A stretch of DNA of 64,000 bases from an uncultured Erythrobacter sp. (GCA_947503155.1 CANNCL010000001.1:806001-870000); one strand, 5' to 3'; shown: positions 16,377-25,973, counted from the stretch's first letter. Notes: generated from the sequence alone by a model not told the origin. A program made the numbers and translations.

Positions 16377-18887
16377 ATGACTGAAACTCGATTCGATCCG
16401 TCTTCTGCTGACGGGCGCTGGCAGCGCGCGTGGCACGAGGCGGGCACATTCACCGCCGATTCCAATAGCGATAAGCCTAAGAGCTACATCCTTGAGATGT
16501 TCCCCTATCCATCGGGGCGCATCCATATGGGCCATGTGCGCAATTACACGATGGGCGACGTGCTGGCGCGCTATAAGAAGATGCAAGGCTACGAAGTGCT
16601 CCACCCGATGGGCTGGGATGCGTTCGGAATGCCGGCGGAAAACGCGGCGATGGAAAAGAAGGTCCATCCAGGCAGCTGGACCCGTTCCAACATCGAAGCG
16701 ATGAAAGAGCAATTGCAGCGTATCGGTTTTGCGCTGGATTGGACGCGCGAATTTGCGACCTGTGACCCGGAATATTACGGCCATGAACAGGCGCTGTTCC
16801 TCGATATGTATGCCAGCGATCTGGTTTACCGCCGTTCCAGCGAAGTGAACTGGGACCCGGTCGATATGACCGTGCTGGCGAATGAGCAGGTGATCGACGG
16901 CAAGGGCTGGCGTTCCGGCGCTGAGGTGGAAAAGCGCAAGCTGGATCAGTGGTTCTTAAAGATCACCGATTTTGCTGACGAATTGCTGGATGGGCTGGGC
17001 GATCTGAAGCATTGGCCCGACAAGGTTCGGCTGATGCAGGAAAACTGGATCGGCAAAAGCCAAGGGCTTGAGTTCAGTTTTGACCTGTCCAATGGCCAAA
17101 AATTGCCGGTTTACACCACACGTCCTGACACGATCTTTGGATCGAGTTTCTGCGCGATTGCAGCGGATCATCCGATAGCTCAGGCGCTGGCCACCGATAG
17201 CGCGGAAGTCACCGACTTCATTGAGGAATGTAAGCGCGGCGGGACGACCGCGGCGGCGCTGGAGACGGCGGAAAAGCTCGGCTATCGCACCCCGATCACC
17301 GCGCGCCATCCGTTCACGGGCGAGGCCATGCCGGTCTTCATCGCGAACTTTGTCCTTATGGATTACGGCACGGGCGCGGTCATGGGCGTACCGGGCCATG
17401 ATCAGCGCGACTTTGAATTCGCGACCAAATACGACCTGCCGATTGCGCGCGTGGTTGCCGCAGATCCGGCTCAGGCGAGTGCGCCGATGGGCGGAGAAGC
17501 GGAGGCGGGTGACGGTGTAATCGTCAATTCAGATTTCCTCGATGGCAAGTCGGTTGATGATGCGAAGGCGGATGTCATCACCCGCGCCGAAAGTGGCGGC
17601 TGGGGCGAAGGCAAGACCGTCTGGCGGCTTCGCGATTGGGGCGTTTCGCGGCAACGATATTGGGGGACACCGATCCCTTTCATTCACTGCGCCAAATGCG
17701 ACATTGTCCCGGTTCCTAAGGATCAGCTGCCGGTCACTCTGCCGGATGATGTCGATTTTGAGACGCCGGGCAACCCGCTTGAACGCCACCCCACATGGAA
17801 GCACACGACCTGCCCCAAATGCGGCGGCGCGGCGGAGCGGGAGACCGATACGCTCGACACTTTCACCAATTCGAGCTGGTATTTCCTGCGCTTTGCCAGC
17901 CAGCCCGCCGATGCACCGTTTGACCCGGCAGAAATCGCCAAATGGATGCCGGTGCAGCATTATATTGGCGGGATTGAACACGCGATCCTGCACCTGCTCT
18001 ATGCGCGGTTCTGGACGCGGGCGCTGTCGCATATCGGCAAGTTTGATGTGAAAGAGCCGTTTGCCGCGCTGTTTACGCAGGGCATGGTCACGCATGAGAC
18101 CTATAGCCTTGGTGACGGCAGCTGGTTGTCGCCGGATGAAGTGCGCAAAGACGGTGCCGATTGGACCCGCATCGAAGACGGAGCGCCTGTCACTTCTGGC
18201 CGCGTCGTCAAAATGTCGAAATCGAAGAAGAACGTCGTCGATCCCGACAATATTATCGCCAATTACGGCGCAGATGCAGTGCGCTGGTTCATGTTGTCCG
18301 ACAGCCCGCCGGAACGTGATTTGCCGTGGTCTGAAAGCGGCATCGAAGGGTGCTACCGCTTTGTTCAGCGGCTATGGCGCTTGTTCGGGCACTATGACCC
18401 GGCTGCGACTGGCGAAGACAAAGCCCTCGCGCGCAAGGCCCACCAAGCCATCGTCGCTGTGGCCGAGGACATCGAAGCGCTTGGTTTCAACAAAGCGGTC
18501 GCGCGTATTTACGAGCTGACCGGCGCAGCGGAGAAAGCTGCGCCGAGCGAGTCGCGCAACTTCGCTATTCGAGCAATTCTACACCTGATCGCGCCGATGA
18601 TGCCGCACCTTGCCGAAGAGGCATATTCGGTCATGGGTGAGAGCGCCCTGATCGCAGATGCTGCATGGCCCGCGCATGATCCGGCAATGCTGGTGGAGGA
18701 TGAAGTGACAATCGCCGTTCAGCACAAAGGCAAGCTGCGCGATACGCTCACCGTGCCTAAGGGTGCGCCAAAAGAGGACCTCGAAGCGCTTGCGCTGGCT
18801 AGCGAGAAGGTTCAGCGTTCTTTGGACGGCGCAGAAGTGCGCAAGGTGATTGTGGTGCCTGATAGATTGGTGAACATCGTTACGTGA
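16377..18887 (+). CDS. leuS: Leucyl-tRNA synthetase
   Basis: 836 aa, full length. It is a class I aminoacyl-tRNA synthetase that charges tRNA-Leu. The HIGH-type motif is HMGH in [15 protein letters not shown] near residue 50. The editing CP1 domain includes [14 protein letters not shown] and the [14 protein letters not shown] block. The KMSKS motif is at residues 612-616, followed by [11 protein letters not shown], and a C-terminal tRNA-binding domain closes the protein. It shares its last base with the start of lptE. Confidence 0.98.
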   Translation: MTETRFDPSSADGRWQRAWHEAGTFTADSNSDKPKSYILEMFPYPSGRIHMGHVRNYTMGDVLARYKKMQGYEVLHPMGWDAFGMPAENAAMEKKVHPGSWTRSNIEAMKEQLQRIGFALDWTREFATCDPEYYGHEQALFLDMYASDLVYRRSSEVNWDPVDMTVLANEQVIDGKGWRSGAEVEKRKLDQWFLKITDFADELLDGLGDLKHWPDKVRLMQENWIGKSQGLEFSFDLSNGQKLPVYTTRPDTIFGSSFCAIAADHPIAQALATDSAEVTDFIEECKRGGTTAAALETAEKLGYRTPITARHPFTGEAMPVFIANFVLMDYGTGAVMGVPGHDQRDFEFATKYDLPIARVVAADPAQASAPMGGEAEAGDGVIVNSDFLDGKSVDDAKADVITRAESGGWGEGKTVWRLRDWGVSRQRYWGTPIPFIHCAKCDIVPVPKDQLPVTLPDDVDFETPGNPLERHPTWKHTTCPKCGGAAERETDTLDTFTNSSWYFLRFASQPADAPFDPAEIAKWMPVQHYIGGIEHAILHLLYARFWTRALSHIGKFDVKEPFAALFTQGMVTHETYSLGDGSWLSPDEVRKDGADWTRIEDGAPVTSGRVVKMSKSKKNVVDPDNIIANYGADAVRWFMLSDSPPERDLPWSESGIEGCYRFVQRLWRLFGHYDPAATGEDKALARKAHQAIVAVAEDIEALGFNKAVARIYELTGAAEKAAPSESRNFAIRAILHLIAPMMPHLAEEAYSVMGESALIADAAWPAHDPAMLVEDEVTIAVQHKGKLRDTLTVPKGAPKEDLEALALASEKVQRSLDGAEVRKVIVVPDRLVNIVT

Positions 18888-19402
18888 TGCAAAGAAGCGC
18901 TGCCCTGCTGGTTCTTGCCCTGTGTGTCCCGATGACGGGATGCGGGCTTCAGCCTATGTATGCAGGCGGCTCTAATTCGGTCGTGGCACAGGGGCTGGCG
19001 GCTGTTGATGTTCCCGCGATCCCGGGGCGCGACGGTTGGCTGGTGCGCAATGCTCTGCAAAACAGGCTGCATGTAGCGGGCGAGGCGACACCCGCCTACC
19101 GCCTCGACGTGCGACTTGATGATGCGCTCGAAGCATTGGGCGTGCTCAATGATGACACGATCAGCCGCGAACGCCGCATCTTACGCTCCCGCTACCAATT
19201 GATTGATCTGGCGACGGGCGAGATTTTGCTCGATGCGACCGCAGGATCGGATGCCGGTATCGACGTCGTGTCCAGCGAATATGCGACCATCGCCGCTGAA
19301 CAGCGGGCGCTCGAAAACCTCGCCATAGAAGTGGCCGAACGGATGGCGACGCAGATTGCCTTGGTGCTGAGGGAGCGGGAGCGCGCCGCAGAAGCTCAGT
19401 GA
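18887..19402 (+). CDS. lptE: LPS-assembly lipoprotein LptE
   Basis: 171 aa from the ATG that overlaps the leuS stop; a GTG one codon earlier is equally possible. The signal ends in a lipobox (LCVPMTGCGLQPMY) typical of LptE, and the mature part has the family's beta-sandwich pattern (YRLDVRLDDALEALGV, RSRYQLIDLATGEILL, ALENLAIEVAERMATQIAL). LptE plugs the LptD barrel at the outer membrane and guides LPS insertion. The order leuS-lptE-holA is well known in alphaproteobacteria and supports the call. Confidence 0.88.
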   Translation: MQRSAALLVLALCVPMTGCGLQPMYAGGSNSVVAQGLAAVDVPAIPGRDGWLVRNALQNRLHVAGEATPAYRLDVRLDDALEALGVLNDDTISRERRILRSRYQLIDLATGEILLDATAGSDAGIDVVSSEYATIAAEQRALENLAIEVAERMATQIALVLRERERAAEAQ

Positions 19403-19421
19403 GTAATCCAGTGAGCATCTG

Positions 19422-20462
19422 GTGAAGGCGACGCAGAAAGACTTCGCGCGGGGCCTGCCCAATTCGGCCGGGCAAGCGTCGATCTTCTTTTTTTGCGGCC
19501 CTGACGAGGCGGGCGCTTCTGCTGCGGCCAATAAAATCGTCGAAGCTTTGCCCGATGCGGGTGAGCGGATTGAATTGTCTGGCGCTGATCTGCGCCGCGA
19601 TCCGGCGCTTTTGGGAGATGAAGCGCGCTCCTCCTCTTTGTTCGGTGACACGCGGCATATTTGGGTGAGGGCGGCCGGGGATGAGGCGCATGACGCGTTG
19701 AAAGCCCTCATCGAAACAAGCGAAGCGGGCGCGGGCGATGCGGCTCCGATCCTAATTGTTGCAACCGCCGCCACGGATAAATCGCGTACGGCGAAACTGC
19801 TTGAGAAACGCCGCGATGCTTTGGTGGCGATGTTCTATCCGCCGGATTTGATGAGCGTTGCTGTGACCGTGCGCGCGATGGCCGATGCCGCCGGATTGCG
19901 ATTGGGCGGAGATTTGGCCGAACGTATTGCGCGCGGATCAGGGCTTGATGTGCGGCTTGCGCAATCAGAGGTCGATAAGCTGGCACTCTATATGGATGCC
20001 GGTCCGCAATCGCCTAAGACTGCCGCTGTCGAGGATTATGCAGAGATTGGCGCTGCCACAGAAGAGGACGGTTTCGGCCCAGTCGTCAACGCTGTGATGG
20101 GCGGTGAACTCGCCAAGTTGACCGGAGAAATCCGGCGGATGAAAGAGCTGGGCCTTAACCCTGTTGGGCTGCTTTTGGCGTTGGAGCGGCGTGCGGCGCA
20201 ACTTGCGAATATCTCTGCCAAACTTGGCCCGCGCGGATCAATCGACAATTTGGGGCGCGGCGAGAAGGCACAGCTCGGCATCTTTTGGAAAGAAGAGCGC
20301 GAGATCCGCCAACAGCTTTCCAACTGGCAGGCGCGCAAGCTTGACCGCCTAATCCCGCGACTTATCGCCCTGCACCGCAGCTTGCTTAGCAACAGTCAGG
20401 CCGCCGAACTCTTGCTTGCTCAAGACCTTACCGAGATCGCCAGATTCGCCGCAAGACGGTAG
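19422..20462 (+). CDS. holA: DNA polymerase III subunit delta
   Basis: 346 aa with a GTG start 19 bases after lptE. Delta opens the beta clamp within the clamp-loader complex. The N-terminal AAA+-like part lacks a working P-loop, as usual for delta (SIFFFCGPDEAGASAAANKI). The clamp-contacting region ARSSSLFGDTRHIWV and the C-terminal collar domain (LGLNPVGLLLALERRAAQL, AAELLLAQDLTEIARFA) follow. No distinct terminator is seen behind it; 126 bases separate it from the glycosylphosphotransferase gene. Confidence 0.9.
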   Translation: MKATQKDFARGLPNSAGQASIFFFCGPDEAGASAAANKIVEALPDAGERIELSGADLRRDPALLGDEARSSSLFGDTRHIWVRAAGDEAHDALKALIETSEAGAGDAAPILIVATAATDKSRTAKLLEKRRDALVAMFYPPDLMSVAVTVRAMADAAGLRLGGDLAERIARGSGLDVRLAQSEVDKLALYMDAGPQSPKTAAVEDYAEIGAATEEDGFGPVVNAVMGGELAKLTGEIRRMKELGLNPVGLLLALERRAAQLANISAKLGPRGSIDNLGRGEKAQLGIFWKEEREIRQQLSNWQARKLDRLIPRLIALHRSLLSNSQAAELLLAQDLTEIARFAARR

Positions 20463-20532
20463 CAAAATCGGACAGCTTTCTAATTCGCAGTCGCACAATG
20501 TGAGTTTTTGTGTGTAGAGGCTTAAAGAATGC

Positions 20533-20548
20533 TAAGGGATATTCCTTA
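20533..20548. promoter_or_regulatory. AT-centred palindrome upstream of the glycosylphosphotransferase gene
   Basis: TAAGG and CCTTA arms flank GATATT, so 14 of 16 positions are symmetric. It lies about 40 bases before the gene start, where an operator or -10 region would be. The regulator is unknown. Confidence 0.3.
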
Positions 20549-20588
20549 AGTAGCGTTCCGGGGGGACGCCCGGGGGAACAAAGAGCGT

Positions 20589-21992
20589 ATGAACAAGCTT
20601 ACGGGATCTCTTCATGAAGAGACCCAGTCAGATCAGGTTGAACGCAAGATCGCGCCTTCGCTAGAGCGCCGGCGCCTGCGCGCCTATGCGTTGCTGCTGC
20701 TGATTGATGCGGCGTTGCTGCATTTGGCGTTCGCGTTTGCCAGCTTGCTCTACGAAGGTGTCTGGTGGCAGCCGCGCAATATGCTGGTCGTGCAGACTAT
20801 CCTGCCCGTCTACTTCACCATTGCTTTGTACAATGAAAGCTATGGCGGAAAAGCGCTAGGCAATTGGATTTTTGCCGCAAAACAAGCGCTTACGGCTCTA
20901 TTGGTTTCTGCTGCACTGTTGAACTTCGTGGCGTTCTACACCAAATCTAACGCGCAGTTTTCGCGTGTTTCGGTGACTTTGGGGCTGATTATCTCTGCCT
21001 TGGCCATTCTTGCGCTGCGGCGTTTGATGCCGATTGTGATCGCAAAATTTTGGGGTGGGCGCACGACCAATCGGCTCATCATCAAAGATGGCGGTCCGAG
21101 TTTTGATCTCGATAATTCGATCTCAATTTCGGCAAGCAAATACAATCTCGATCCTGCCAGTCACGATCCCTTTATGCTCGACCGATTGGGCAAACTGCTA
21201 CAGAATCAGGATAAGGTCGTCGTCAGCTGCCCTAGCGAACGGCGCGAAGCTTGGGCTTTTCTGCTCAAATCCACCGGAGTTTACGGCGAGATAGTGAGCG
21301 AACCGGCGCATTCCTTGGGCGCAACCGATGTTCATCGGTATGAGGGGCAGGAGCGCACAACACTGGTGGTTTCAACCGGTCCATTGGGTCTGCGTTCGCG
21401 CATTTCGAAGCGGTTGTTTGATATCATTATTGCCGGCGGCGCGCTCATCGCTTTGTCGCCGGTGCTGCTGGTGGTGGCCGCTAAGATCAAGCTTGAGGAT
21501 GGCGGCCCCGTGCTCTTCATTCAACGCCGTTTGGGCCGGGGCAATAAATTCTTCAACATGCTCAAATTCCGATCCATGAAGGTCGAACAGAACGACGCGA
21601 ATGGCGAACGTTCAACCGGGCGCGAAGATGATCGCATCACGAAAATGGGTGCGTTTATTCGGCGCACCAGCATTGATGAATTGCCGCAGATCATCAACGT
21701 CCTGCGCGGCGATATGTCGATTGTTGGACCCCGTCCGCACGCTTTAGGCAGCCAAGCCAACAACAAGTTTTTCTGGGAAGTGGACGCGCAATATTGGCGT
21801 CGCCACTGCTTGAAGCCGGGCCTTACCGGCCTTGCCCAAGTGCGCGGCCACCGCGGCGCAACAGAAGTGGAGAAGGACCTGACCGATAGGCTTCAGTCAG
21901 ACCTTGAATATATCTCCGGCTGGTCATTGCGGCGCGATTTGGAGATCGTGTTTCAGACCGTTCTCGTCTTGAAGCACGACAACGCCTATTGA
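20589..21992 (+). CDS. Exopolysaccharide polyprenyl glycosylphosphotransferase
   Basis: 467 aa. The N-terminal half has four or five membrane helices (YALLLLIDAALLHLAFAFAS, TALLVSAALLNFVAFY, LGLIISALAILALRR). The C-terminal half is a complete bacterial sugar transferase domain (KRLFDIIIAGGALIALSP, FRSMKVE, SIDELPQIINVLRGDMSIVG, PRPHA, GLTGLAQVRGHRG). It transfers a sugar phosphate to undecaprenyl phosphate as the first step of a surface polysaccharide, in the WcaJ/ExoY manner. No other polysaccharide genes flank it; exosortase A-type glycan genes lie at 36969-39947. UDP-glucose from galU would be a plausible donor. Confidence 0.93.
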   Translation: MNKLTGSLHEETQSDQVERKIAPSLERRRLRAYALLLLIDAALLHLAFAFASLLYEGVWWQPRNMLVVQTILPVYFTIALYNESYGGKALGNWIFAAKQALTALLVSAALLNFVAFYTKSNAQFSRVSVTLGLIISALAILALRRLMPIVIAKFWGGRTTNRLIIKDGGPSFDLDNSISISASKYNLDPASHDPFMLDRLGKLLQNQDKVVVSCPSERREAWAFLLKSTGVYGEIVSEPAHSLGATDVHRYEGQERTTLVVSTGPLGLRSRISKRLFDIIIAGGALIALSPVLLVVAAKIKLEDGGPVLFIQRRLGRGNKFFNMLKFRSMKVEQNDANGERSTGREDDRITKMGAFIRRTSIDELPQIINVLRGDMSIVGPRPHALGSQANNKFFWEVDAQYWRRHCLKPGLTGLAQVRGHRGATEVEKDLTDRLQSDLEYISGWSLRRDLEIVFQTVLVLKHDNAY

Positions 21993-21997
21993 TTTGT

Positions 21998-22021
21998 GAT
22001 CGTCCGTCCGGGCGATCTTTT
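21998..22021 (+). terminator. Terminator after the glycosylphosphotransferase gene
   Basis: An eight-pair stem with one wobble (GATCGTCC / GGGCGATC) and a GTCC loop is followed by TTTTC. It starts six bases after the stop codon. Confidence 0.75.
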
Positions 22022-22110
22022 CGGCGCGTGCCTCCCGCTTCACTTTGTGCTGCGACAGGCACCAACTTGCGCTGGCACCATCGGATTTGATCGGTTTGGG
22101 AAGGCGGAGG

Positions 22111-22677
22111 TTAGTCGTTCTGCGGGACGGTGAATGTACCCGTTACCCGGCCATTCGATCCTTCGGTGCCCGGCGCATTTCCGCCGCCGCTGGACCGGCC
22201 ATCGACGGTTGAAAGCCCGCTCGCCAAGTCAATAACCAGCCGCCCGCCATTGAGCGTATCGCCGCCCCGGCGCAGCGAAACATTGCCTGCCATTGTGATG
22301 ATCCGCCGGTCGAAATCATAGACCGCGACATCGCCGCTGGCTCGCTCATTCCCGCGTGTCACGACCACGCCGCCATTGGCAGTGATCCGCGCCACGTCGA
22401 GCGATCCGTCATCGGTGTAATTCGCCAACATCCGGTTGGACCGCAGGGTCAGGCCCGCCTGATTGACGATCACGCCGCCGGTCAACACCACGCGGTTTGC
22501 TCTGTCATCAAAGTCGATTGAGCCGGCATCAAAGGATACCGGCGCGCTGGTGTTGTGCGCGGCGATCCCCTGCGCGTTCAGCGCGATGCTGCCCGCCAGC
22601 GCCGTCGTGAGAACAAATCCGCCGGCCGCCCATGTGAGCGCGATTTTACGAATGCTGGGTTGCTGTTTTTTGATCAT
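22111..22677 (-). CDS. lptA: LptA/OstA-like LPS transport protein
   Basis: 188 aa. After a signal anchor (ALTWAAGGFVLTTALAGSIAL), the beta-jellyroll pattern of OstA proteins appears as repeated short strands (FDAGSIDFDDRANRVVLTGG, LRSNRMLANYTDDGS, GDVAVYDFDRRIITMAGNV, LNGGRLVIDLASG). LptA bridges the inner and outer membranes and carries LPS across the periplasm. The C-terminal 30 residues are Gly/Ser-rich. It starts on the stop of lptC. The usual lptB does not follow; the next gene downstream lies on the other strand. Confidence 0.88.
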   Translation of the reverse strand: MIKKQQPSIRKIALTWAAGGFVLTTALAGSIALNAQGIAAHNTSAPVSFDAGSIDFDDRANRVVLTGGVIVNQAGLTLRSNRMLANYTDDGSLDVARITANGGVVVTRGNERASGDVAVYDFDRRIITMAGNVSLRRGGDTLNGGRLVIDLASGLSTVDGRSSGGGNAPGTEGSNGRVTGTFTVPQND

Positions 22678-23342
22678 CAGGGCACTCTCAATTCGCCGGG
22701 CACCATCGTCAGCCGGGCATTGCCATCCAGTGTAAATCGCCGCGCATCCAATTGCGCGCGCATCGCATCGGCTTCGAATGTGCCCGCTGGGACTGATCCC
22801 GACACGCCGTCATCGCCGCTCATTGTTCGGGCTTCAAGGTCGAAAGCAACCCCGCTCGCCGTCATCGTATAACCATCCGCTGTGCGCACTCGAACCACGC
22901 CTTCGACTTCTACGACCTCCGCGTTGATGTCATAGACACCGCCAGGAGCAGATAGCCGCGCTGGGCCATCATCAAGCAGGATTTGCGCCATCAAATCCTG
23001 CATCCGCACGAGGCCCTCTGAGCTGGATCGCTGCACCGCCTCGCCCGCCGTCAACGAGAATGGCCGTCCAAGATCATCGCGGCCCCGGTACATCGCATTG
23101 TCGACGCTCAACCGTTCATCGATCACCGCAACCTTTGTCCGGTCGAGCAGAAAGCTAACCTCTCCGCGCGGCGACAAAGGCGTGATAATCATCAGCGCCG
23201 CGAGCACCCCGACGCCCATCGGCAAAACCCGCGCTAGAAAACCGACCAATTTGTCATGACTTCCCCCCGGCGCGGCGAAGTCCTGTCGCTTTCCGCGCAG
23301 TTCCTGCGCCTGGCTGGTTTCGATGCGGCGTGTGATGACCAT
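22677..23342 (-). CDS. lptC: LPS export protein LptC
   Basis: 221 aa, a single-pass inner-membrane protein. A cytoplasmic N-terminus of about 35 residues is followed by a membrane helix (FLARVLPMGVGVLAALMIIT), then a periplasmic jellyroll with the LptC-type DMSxP-like region replaced by NAMYRGRDDLGRPFSLTAG and paired strands up to the end. LptC receives LPS from the LptBFG exporter and passes it to LptA, whose gene follows with a shared base. An exonuclease gene lies 9 bases upstream. Confidence 0.88.
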   Translation of the reverse strand: MVITRRIETSQAQELRGKRQDFAAPGGSHDKLVGFLARVLPMGVGVLAALMIITPLSPRGEVSFLLDRTKVAVIDERLSVDNAMYRGRDDLGRPFSLTAGEAVQRSSSEGLVRMQDLMAQILLDDGPARLSAPGGVYDINAEVVEVEGVVRVRTADGYTMTASGVAFDLEARTMSGDDGVSGSVPAGTFEADAMRAQLDARRFTLDGNARLTMVPGELRVP

Positions 23343-23351
23343 AGCGGGTTC

Positions 23352-23987
23352 TTAGGCGTAGTGACCTTCATTGTGGCTGAATATGTCGCGGCCATCCCAG
23401 CCAGCAATGTCGAGCAGCGCGCGTGTCGGCAGGAAGTCGAAACAGGCCTGCGCAATATCCATCCGCCCTTCGCGTTCCAGCCGCACGGTCAATTCAGAGC
23501 GCAAAGCATGGAGGTAGCGCACATCGGACGCGGCATAATCGCGCTGCGCCTCGCTCAAAACAGGACCGCCCCAATCGGAGGATTGCTGGTGCTTGGAAAT
23601 GTCCGCATTCAGCAATTCGGTAGCGAGGTTTTTTAGCCCGTGCCGATCGGTATAGGTCCGAACCAGCTTGCTGCCGATTTTCGTGCAGAACACCGGCCCG
23701 GCCATCACGCCGAGATAATATTGGATCGCCGCCAGATCGAACCGCGCATAGTGATAGAGCTTCACCCGCGACTGGTCCTCCAGCAGCGCGCACAGATTAG
23801 GCGCGTCATACTCGCTGCCGGGGTTAAAGCGCACAAGGTGCTCATCGCCCGAACCGTCGCTGATCTGGACCACGCATAGCCGGTCGCGGTGGGTGATTAG
23901 ACCCATCGTTTCTGTATCGACCGCCAGTGCGCTCGTGCCTTTAAGGACGCCCGCAGGCAGGTCTTCTTCATGGAAATGTACTGTCAT
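23352..23987 (-). CDS. Ribonuclease D-like 3'-5' exonuclease
   Basis: 211 aa, about the size of the exonuclease domain alone; the HRDC domains of E. coli RNase D are missing. The DEDDy residues are visible: AVDTETMGL (Asp and Glu), HYARFDLAAI (Asp), and YAASDVRYL (Tyr and Asp). Such short forms in alphaproteobacteria trim 3' ends of structured RNA. It is first in the rnd-lptC-lptA run, a common order in sphingomonads. It is divergent from ung with 83 bases between starts. Confidence 0.9.
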   Translation of the reverse strand: MTVHFHEEDLPAGVLKGTSALAVDTETMGLITHRDRLCVVQISDGSGDEHLVRFNPGSEYDAPNLCALLEDQSRVKLYHYARFDLAAIQYYLGVMAGPVFCTKIGSKLVRTYTDRHGLKNLATELLNADISKHQQSSDWGGPVLSEAQRDYAASDVRYLHALRSELTVRLEREGRMDIAQACFDFLPTRALLDIAGWDGRDIFSHNEGHYA

Positions 23988-24070
23988 CGCCCCGCCATTA
24001 CGCGGATTGGGGATAGAGGGAAAGAGGTGTCTCGCGCCTTTGCCCCCCAGCAGTGTAGCTTTGGGCGCAT

Positions 24071-24769
24071 ATGAACCTTGATGCGATCCCTGAAAGCTGG
24101 CGCGGCGCGCTTGAACCGGCTTTGTCTACGCCCGAAGCCGGCAAGCTGGGCAGGTGGCTGCGCGCCCAAGAGGAGGCAGGCAAAGTCATCTATCCGCCGC
24201 GCGGCGAAAGGCTTGCCGCTTTGGCGATGACCCCGCTGGAGGAGGTGCGCGCCGTAATCCTTGGCCAAGACCCTTATCATGGGCAGGATAATGGGGTGGG
24301 CCAAGCGCATGGGCTGAGTTTTTCGGTCAAAGACGGCGTTAAACCGCCGCCGTCGCTCGCCAATATCTTCAAGGAGCTGGAGAGTGACCTTGGTATCGCT
24401 CGCCCCGCAACCGGCGATCTGACGCCGTGGGCGAAGCAAGGCGTGTTGTTGCTCAACAACACGCTGACGGTGGAGGATGGCAAAGCGGGCAGCCATGCCG
24501 GGCGCGGCTGGGACGCTATCACCGATGCTGCGGTGGATGCGGTGGCGCGACGGGGGGAGCCAACGGTGTTCGTCTTGTGGGGCAGCCATGCGGCGAAGAA
24601 GGCGGGGCGGGTGAAGGCGTTGGGAGCAGCCTCGCACCACCTGATCCTCAAATCCCCGCATCCCAGCCCGCTGTCTTCCTATCGCGGCTTCTTCGGGTCG
24701 CGGCCATTCAGTCAGGCAAATGCGTTTTTGTCGGAGCATGGCCGGGGAGAGATCGACTGGTCGCTCTGA
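24071..24769 (+). CDS. ung: Uracil-DNA glycosylase (family 1)
   Basis: 232 aa, full length. It removes uracil from DNA as the first step of base excision repair. The catalytic Asp67 lies in GQDPYHGQ, the uracil-binding region continues with AHGLSFSV, the Asn-containing motif is LLNNTLTVE, and the DNA-intercalation loop is HPSPLSSYRGFFG. All family motifs are present. No SOS box was seen in the short upstream gap. Confidence 0.97.
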   Translation: MNLDAIPESWRGALEPALSTPEAGKLGRWLRAQEEAGKVIYPPRGERLAALAMTPLEEVRAVILGQDPYHGQDNGVGQAHGLSFSVKDGVKPPPSLANIFKELESDLGIARPATGDLTPWAKQGVLLLNNTLTVEDGKAGSHAGRGWDAITDAAVDAVARRGEPTVFVLWGSHAAKKAGRVKALGAASHHLILKSPHPSPLSSYRGFFGSRPFSQANAFLSEHGRGEIDWSL

Positions 24770-24774
24770 GACGC

Positions 24775-24862
24775 TTGAACCCCTTTGGCCACTTTTGAAA
24801 ACAAACGCCGTGTCCATAAATCTCTGTGAAAAATAGAGATTTCGGGCCTTGCGAGGGTTCAA
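24775..24862. repeat. Nested inverted repeats between ung and the DksA-like gene
   Basis: Outer arms TTGAACCC (24775-24782) and GGGTTCAA (24855-24862) enclose GGCC (24787-24790) with GGCC (24845-24848), and an inner hairpin AAATCTCT (24818-24825) / AGAGATTT (24835-24842). The parts nest in order, so a long stem with bulges can form in RNA from either strand. There is no T run, so it is not a simple terminator. Confidence 0.45.
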
Positions 24863-24957
24863 AGTGTGACTTTCCATTTTGCGAAATTGGTGAGGCGATG
24901 ATCAGCCTGTGAGGAGCGCACCTTGCCTCACCCGCGCATGTGTAGGAAAGTCGCGCC

Positions 24958-25287
24958 ATGACTGAGAACGAGGCCAAAGCCGCGTTGATCGCAAGGCAGG
25001 CTGAATTGGCCGAAGAGGACCGCATTAGCGGAGACGCCCGCGCGCCCGTCACTCTGCAACAAGACAGCGTCGGACGCCTGTCGCGTATGGACGCGATGCA
25101 GCAGCAAGCCATGGCTCAGGCACAGGAACGGCGGCGCGGTCAGGAACGCGTGCGGATCACAGCGGCGCTGGCTCGGATCGAGGAGGGGGAATGGGGCTAT
25201 TGCGGGCGCTGCGGAGAAGAAATCGCACCGGCGCGGTTGAGCCACGATCCCAGTGCGGCGATGTGTGTGGGGTGCGCCAATGGATAG
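24958..25287 (+). CDS. DksA/TraR-type C4 zinc finger protein
   Basis: 109 aa. An N-terminal helical region (about residues 1-75, a likely coiled coil, MDAMQQQAMAQAQERRRGQ) is followed by the C4 zinc finger CGRC...CVGC near the C-terminus. Proteins of this group insert the coiled coil in the RNA polymerase secondary channel and adjust stringent-type transcription. It is shorter than DksA (about 150 aa) and longer than TraR, so it is a small paralogue rather than DksA itself. The target promoters are unknown. Confidence 0.88.
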   Translation: MTENEAKAALIARQAELAEEDRISGDARAPVTLQQDSVGRLSRMDAMQQQAMAQAQERRRGQERVRITAALARIEEGEWGYCGRCGEEIAPARLSHDPSAAMCVGCANG

Positions 25288-25446
25288 CCGGCAGACATAG
25301 CCGGCACACATAGCAAGCGCGAGCGCGCGCTGCGCGGTGGCAAGGCGATTGTCGTTTTTTACCAACGTCATAGGGCGGACGCTGCCTACTTTGCGGCATC
25401 AAAAATGCGCCCCAACCGGAGCGCGGCTATTGGAGGCCCCAAAACA

Positions 25447-25962
25447 ATGCGCGAAATGCAGAAACCCCTATGGCTAGGAATTGCCGCCACACTCCTTGCG
25501 CCTTCGGCTGTGCAGGCTCAATCACAGGCTGCTACCGGGGCTGAGAACCCGCGCATCTACCTGCTTGAGCTGGACAATTCCGTCGATGAAACCTGCGGCG
25601 CAACCGACCGGGAGGCGCGCATGATGGCGGCAGCGGTTCTGACCTTTGCCGATTTTAGCGTCGAGACAAGTCCCCGGCAGAACGATCTGTATGGCAGGCT
25701 TGATGTGCATCTGGAGTCCGCGCCAGACGAGCGGGGCTGCGCTGGATATGTGTCTTTCTCGATCTCCGAAGGGCAGCAGGTTCAATCGCATTATGACGGC
25801 CTGAACCGCCGGGCCAACGCAATTTATTGCAACGACAGCCGCTTTGTCGCGTTTGGTTCAGCAGAGGAAGGCGCAGCATTCTACGATGCCGTGCGTTTCA
25901 GTGTCGAAGCCTGCATCGCCGCTTTTGAACGCGGCCGTTCGTATGGCCGGCCCGCTGGGTAA
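25447..25962 (+). CDS. Secreted protein of unknown function
   Basis: 171 aa from the ATG behind GGAGG at 25432-25436. The signal peptide is clear (LWLGIAATLLAPSAVQAQ). The mature part has four cysteines (DETCGATDRE, DERGCAGYVSF, AIYCNDSRF, SVEACIAAF) that could form two disulfides. No known family was recognised. The stop codon lies in an inverted repeat shared with the stop of the convergent dioxygenase gene 11 bases away. Confidence 0.7.
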   Translation: MREMQKPLWLGIAATLLAPSAVQAQSQAATGAENPRIYLLELDNSVDETCGATDREARMMAAAVLTFADFSVETSPRQNDLYGRLDVHLESAPDERGCAGYVSFSISEGQQVQSHYDGLNRRANAIYCNDSRFVAFGSAEEGAAFYDAVRFSVEACIAAFERGRSYGRPAG

Positions 25963-25973
25963 GGGAGCGCCGG

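Noticed and set aside
23984-24877. 297-codon minus-strand open frame opposite ung
   Set aside because: ung has complete motifs on the plus strand; the antisense product is Arg/Pro/Gln-rich with no recognisable domain.
25288-25330. Short ATAGC-containing direct repeats after the DksA-like gene
   Set aside because: Three copies of about 11 bases with variable units and no regular spacer; too short and irregular for a CRISPR or iteron array.
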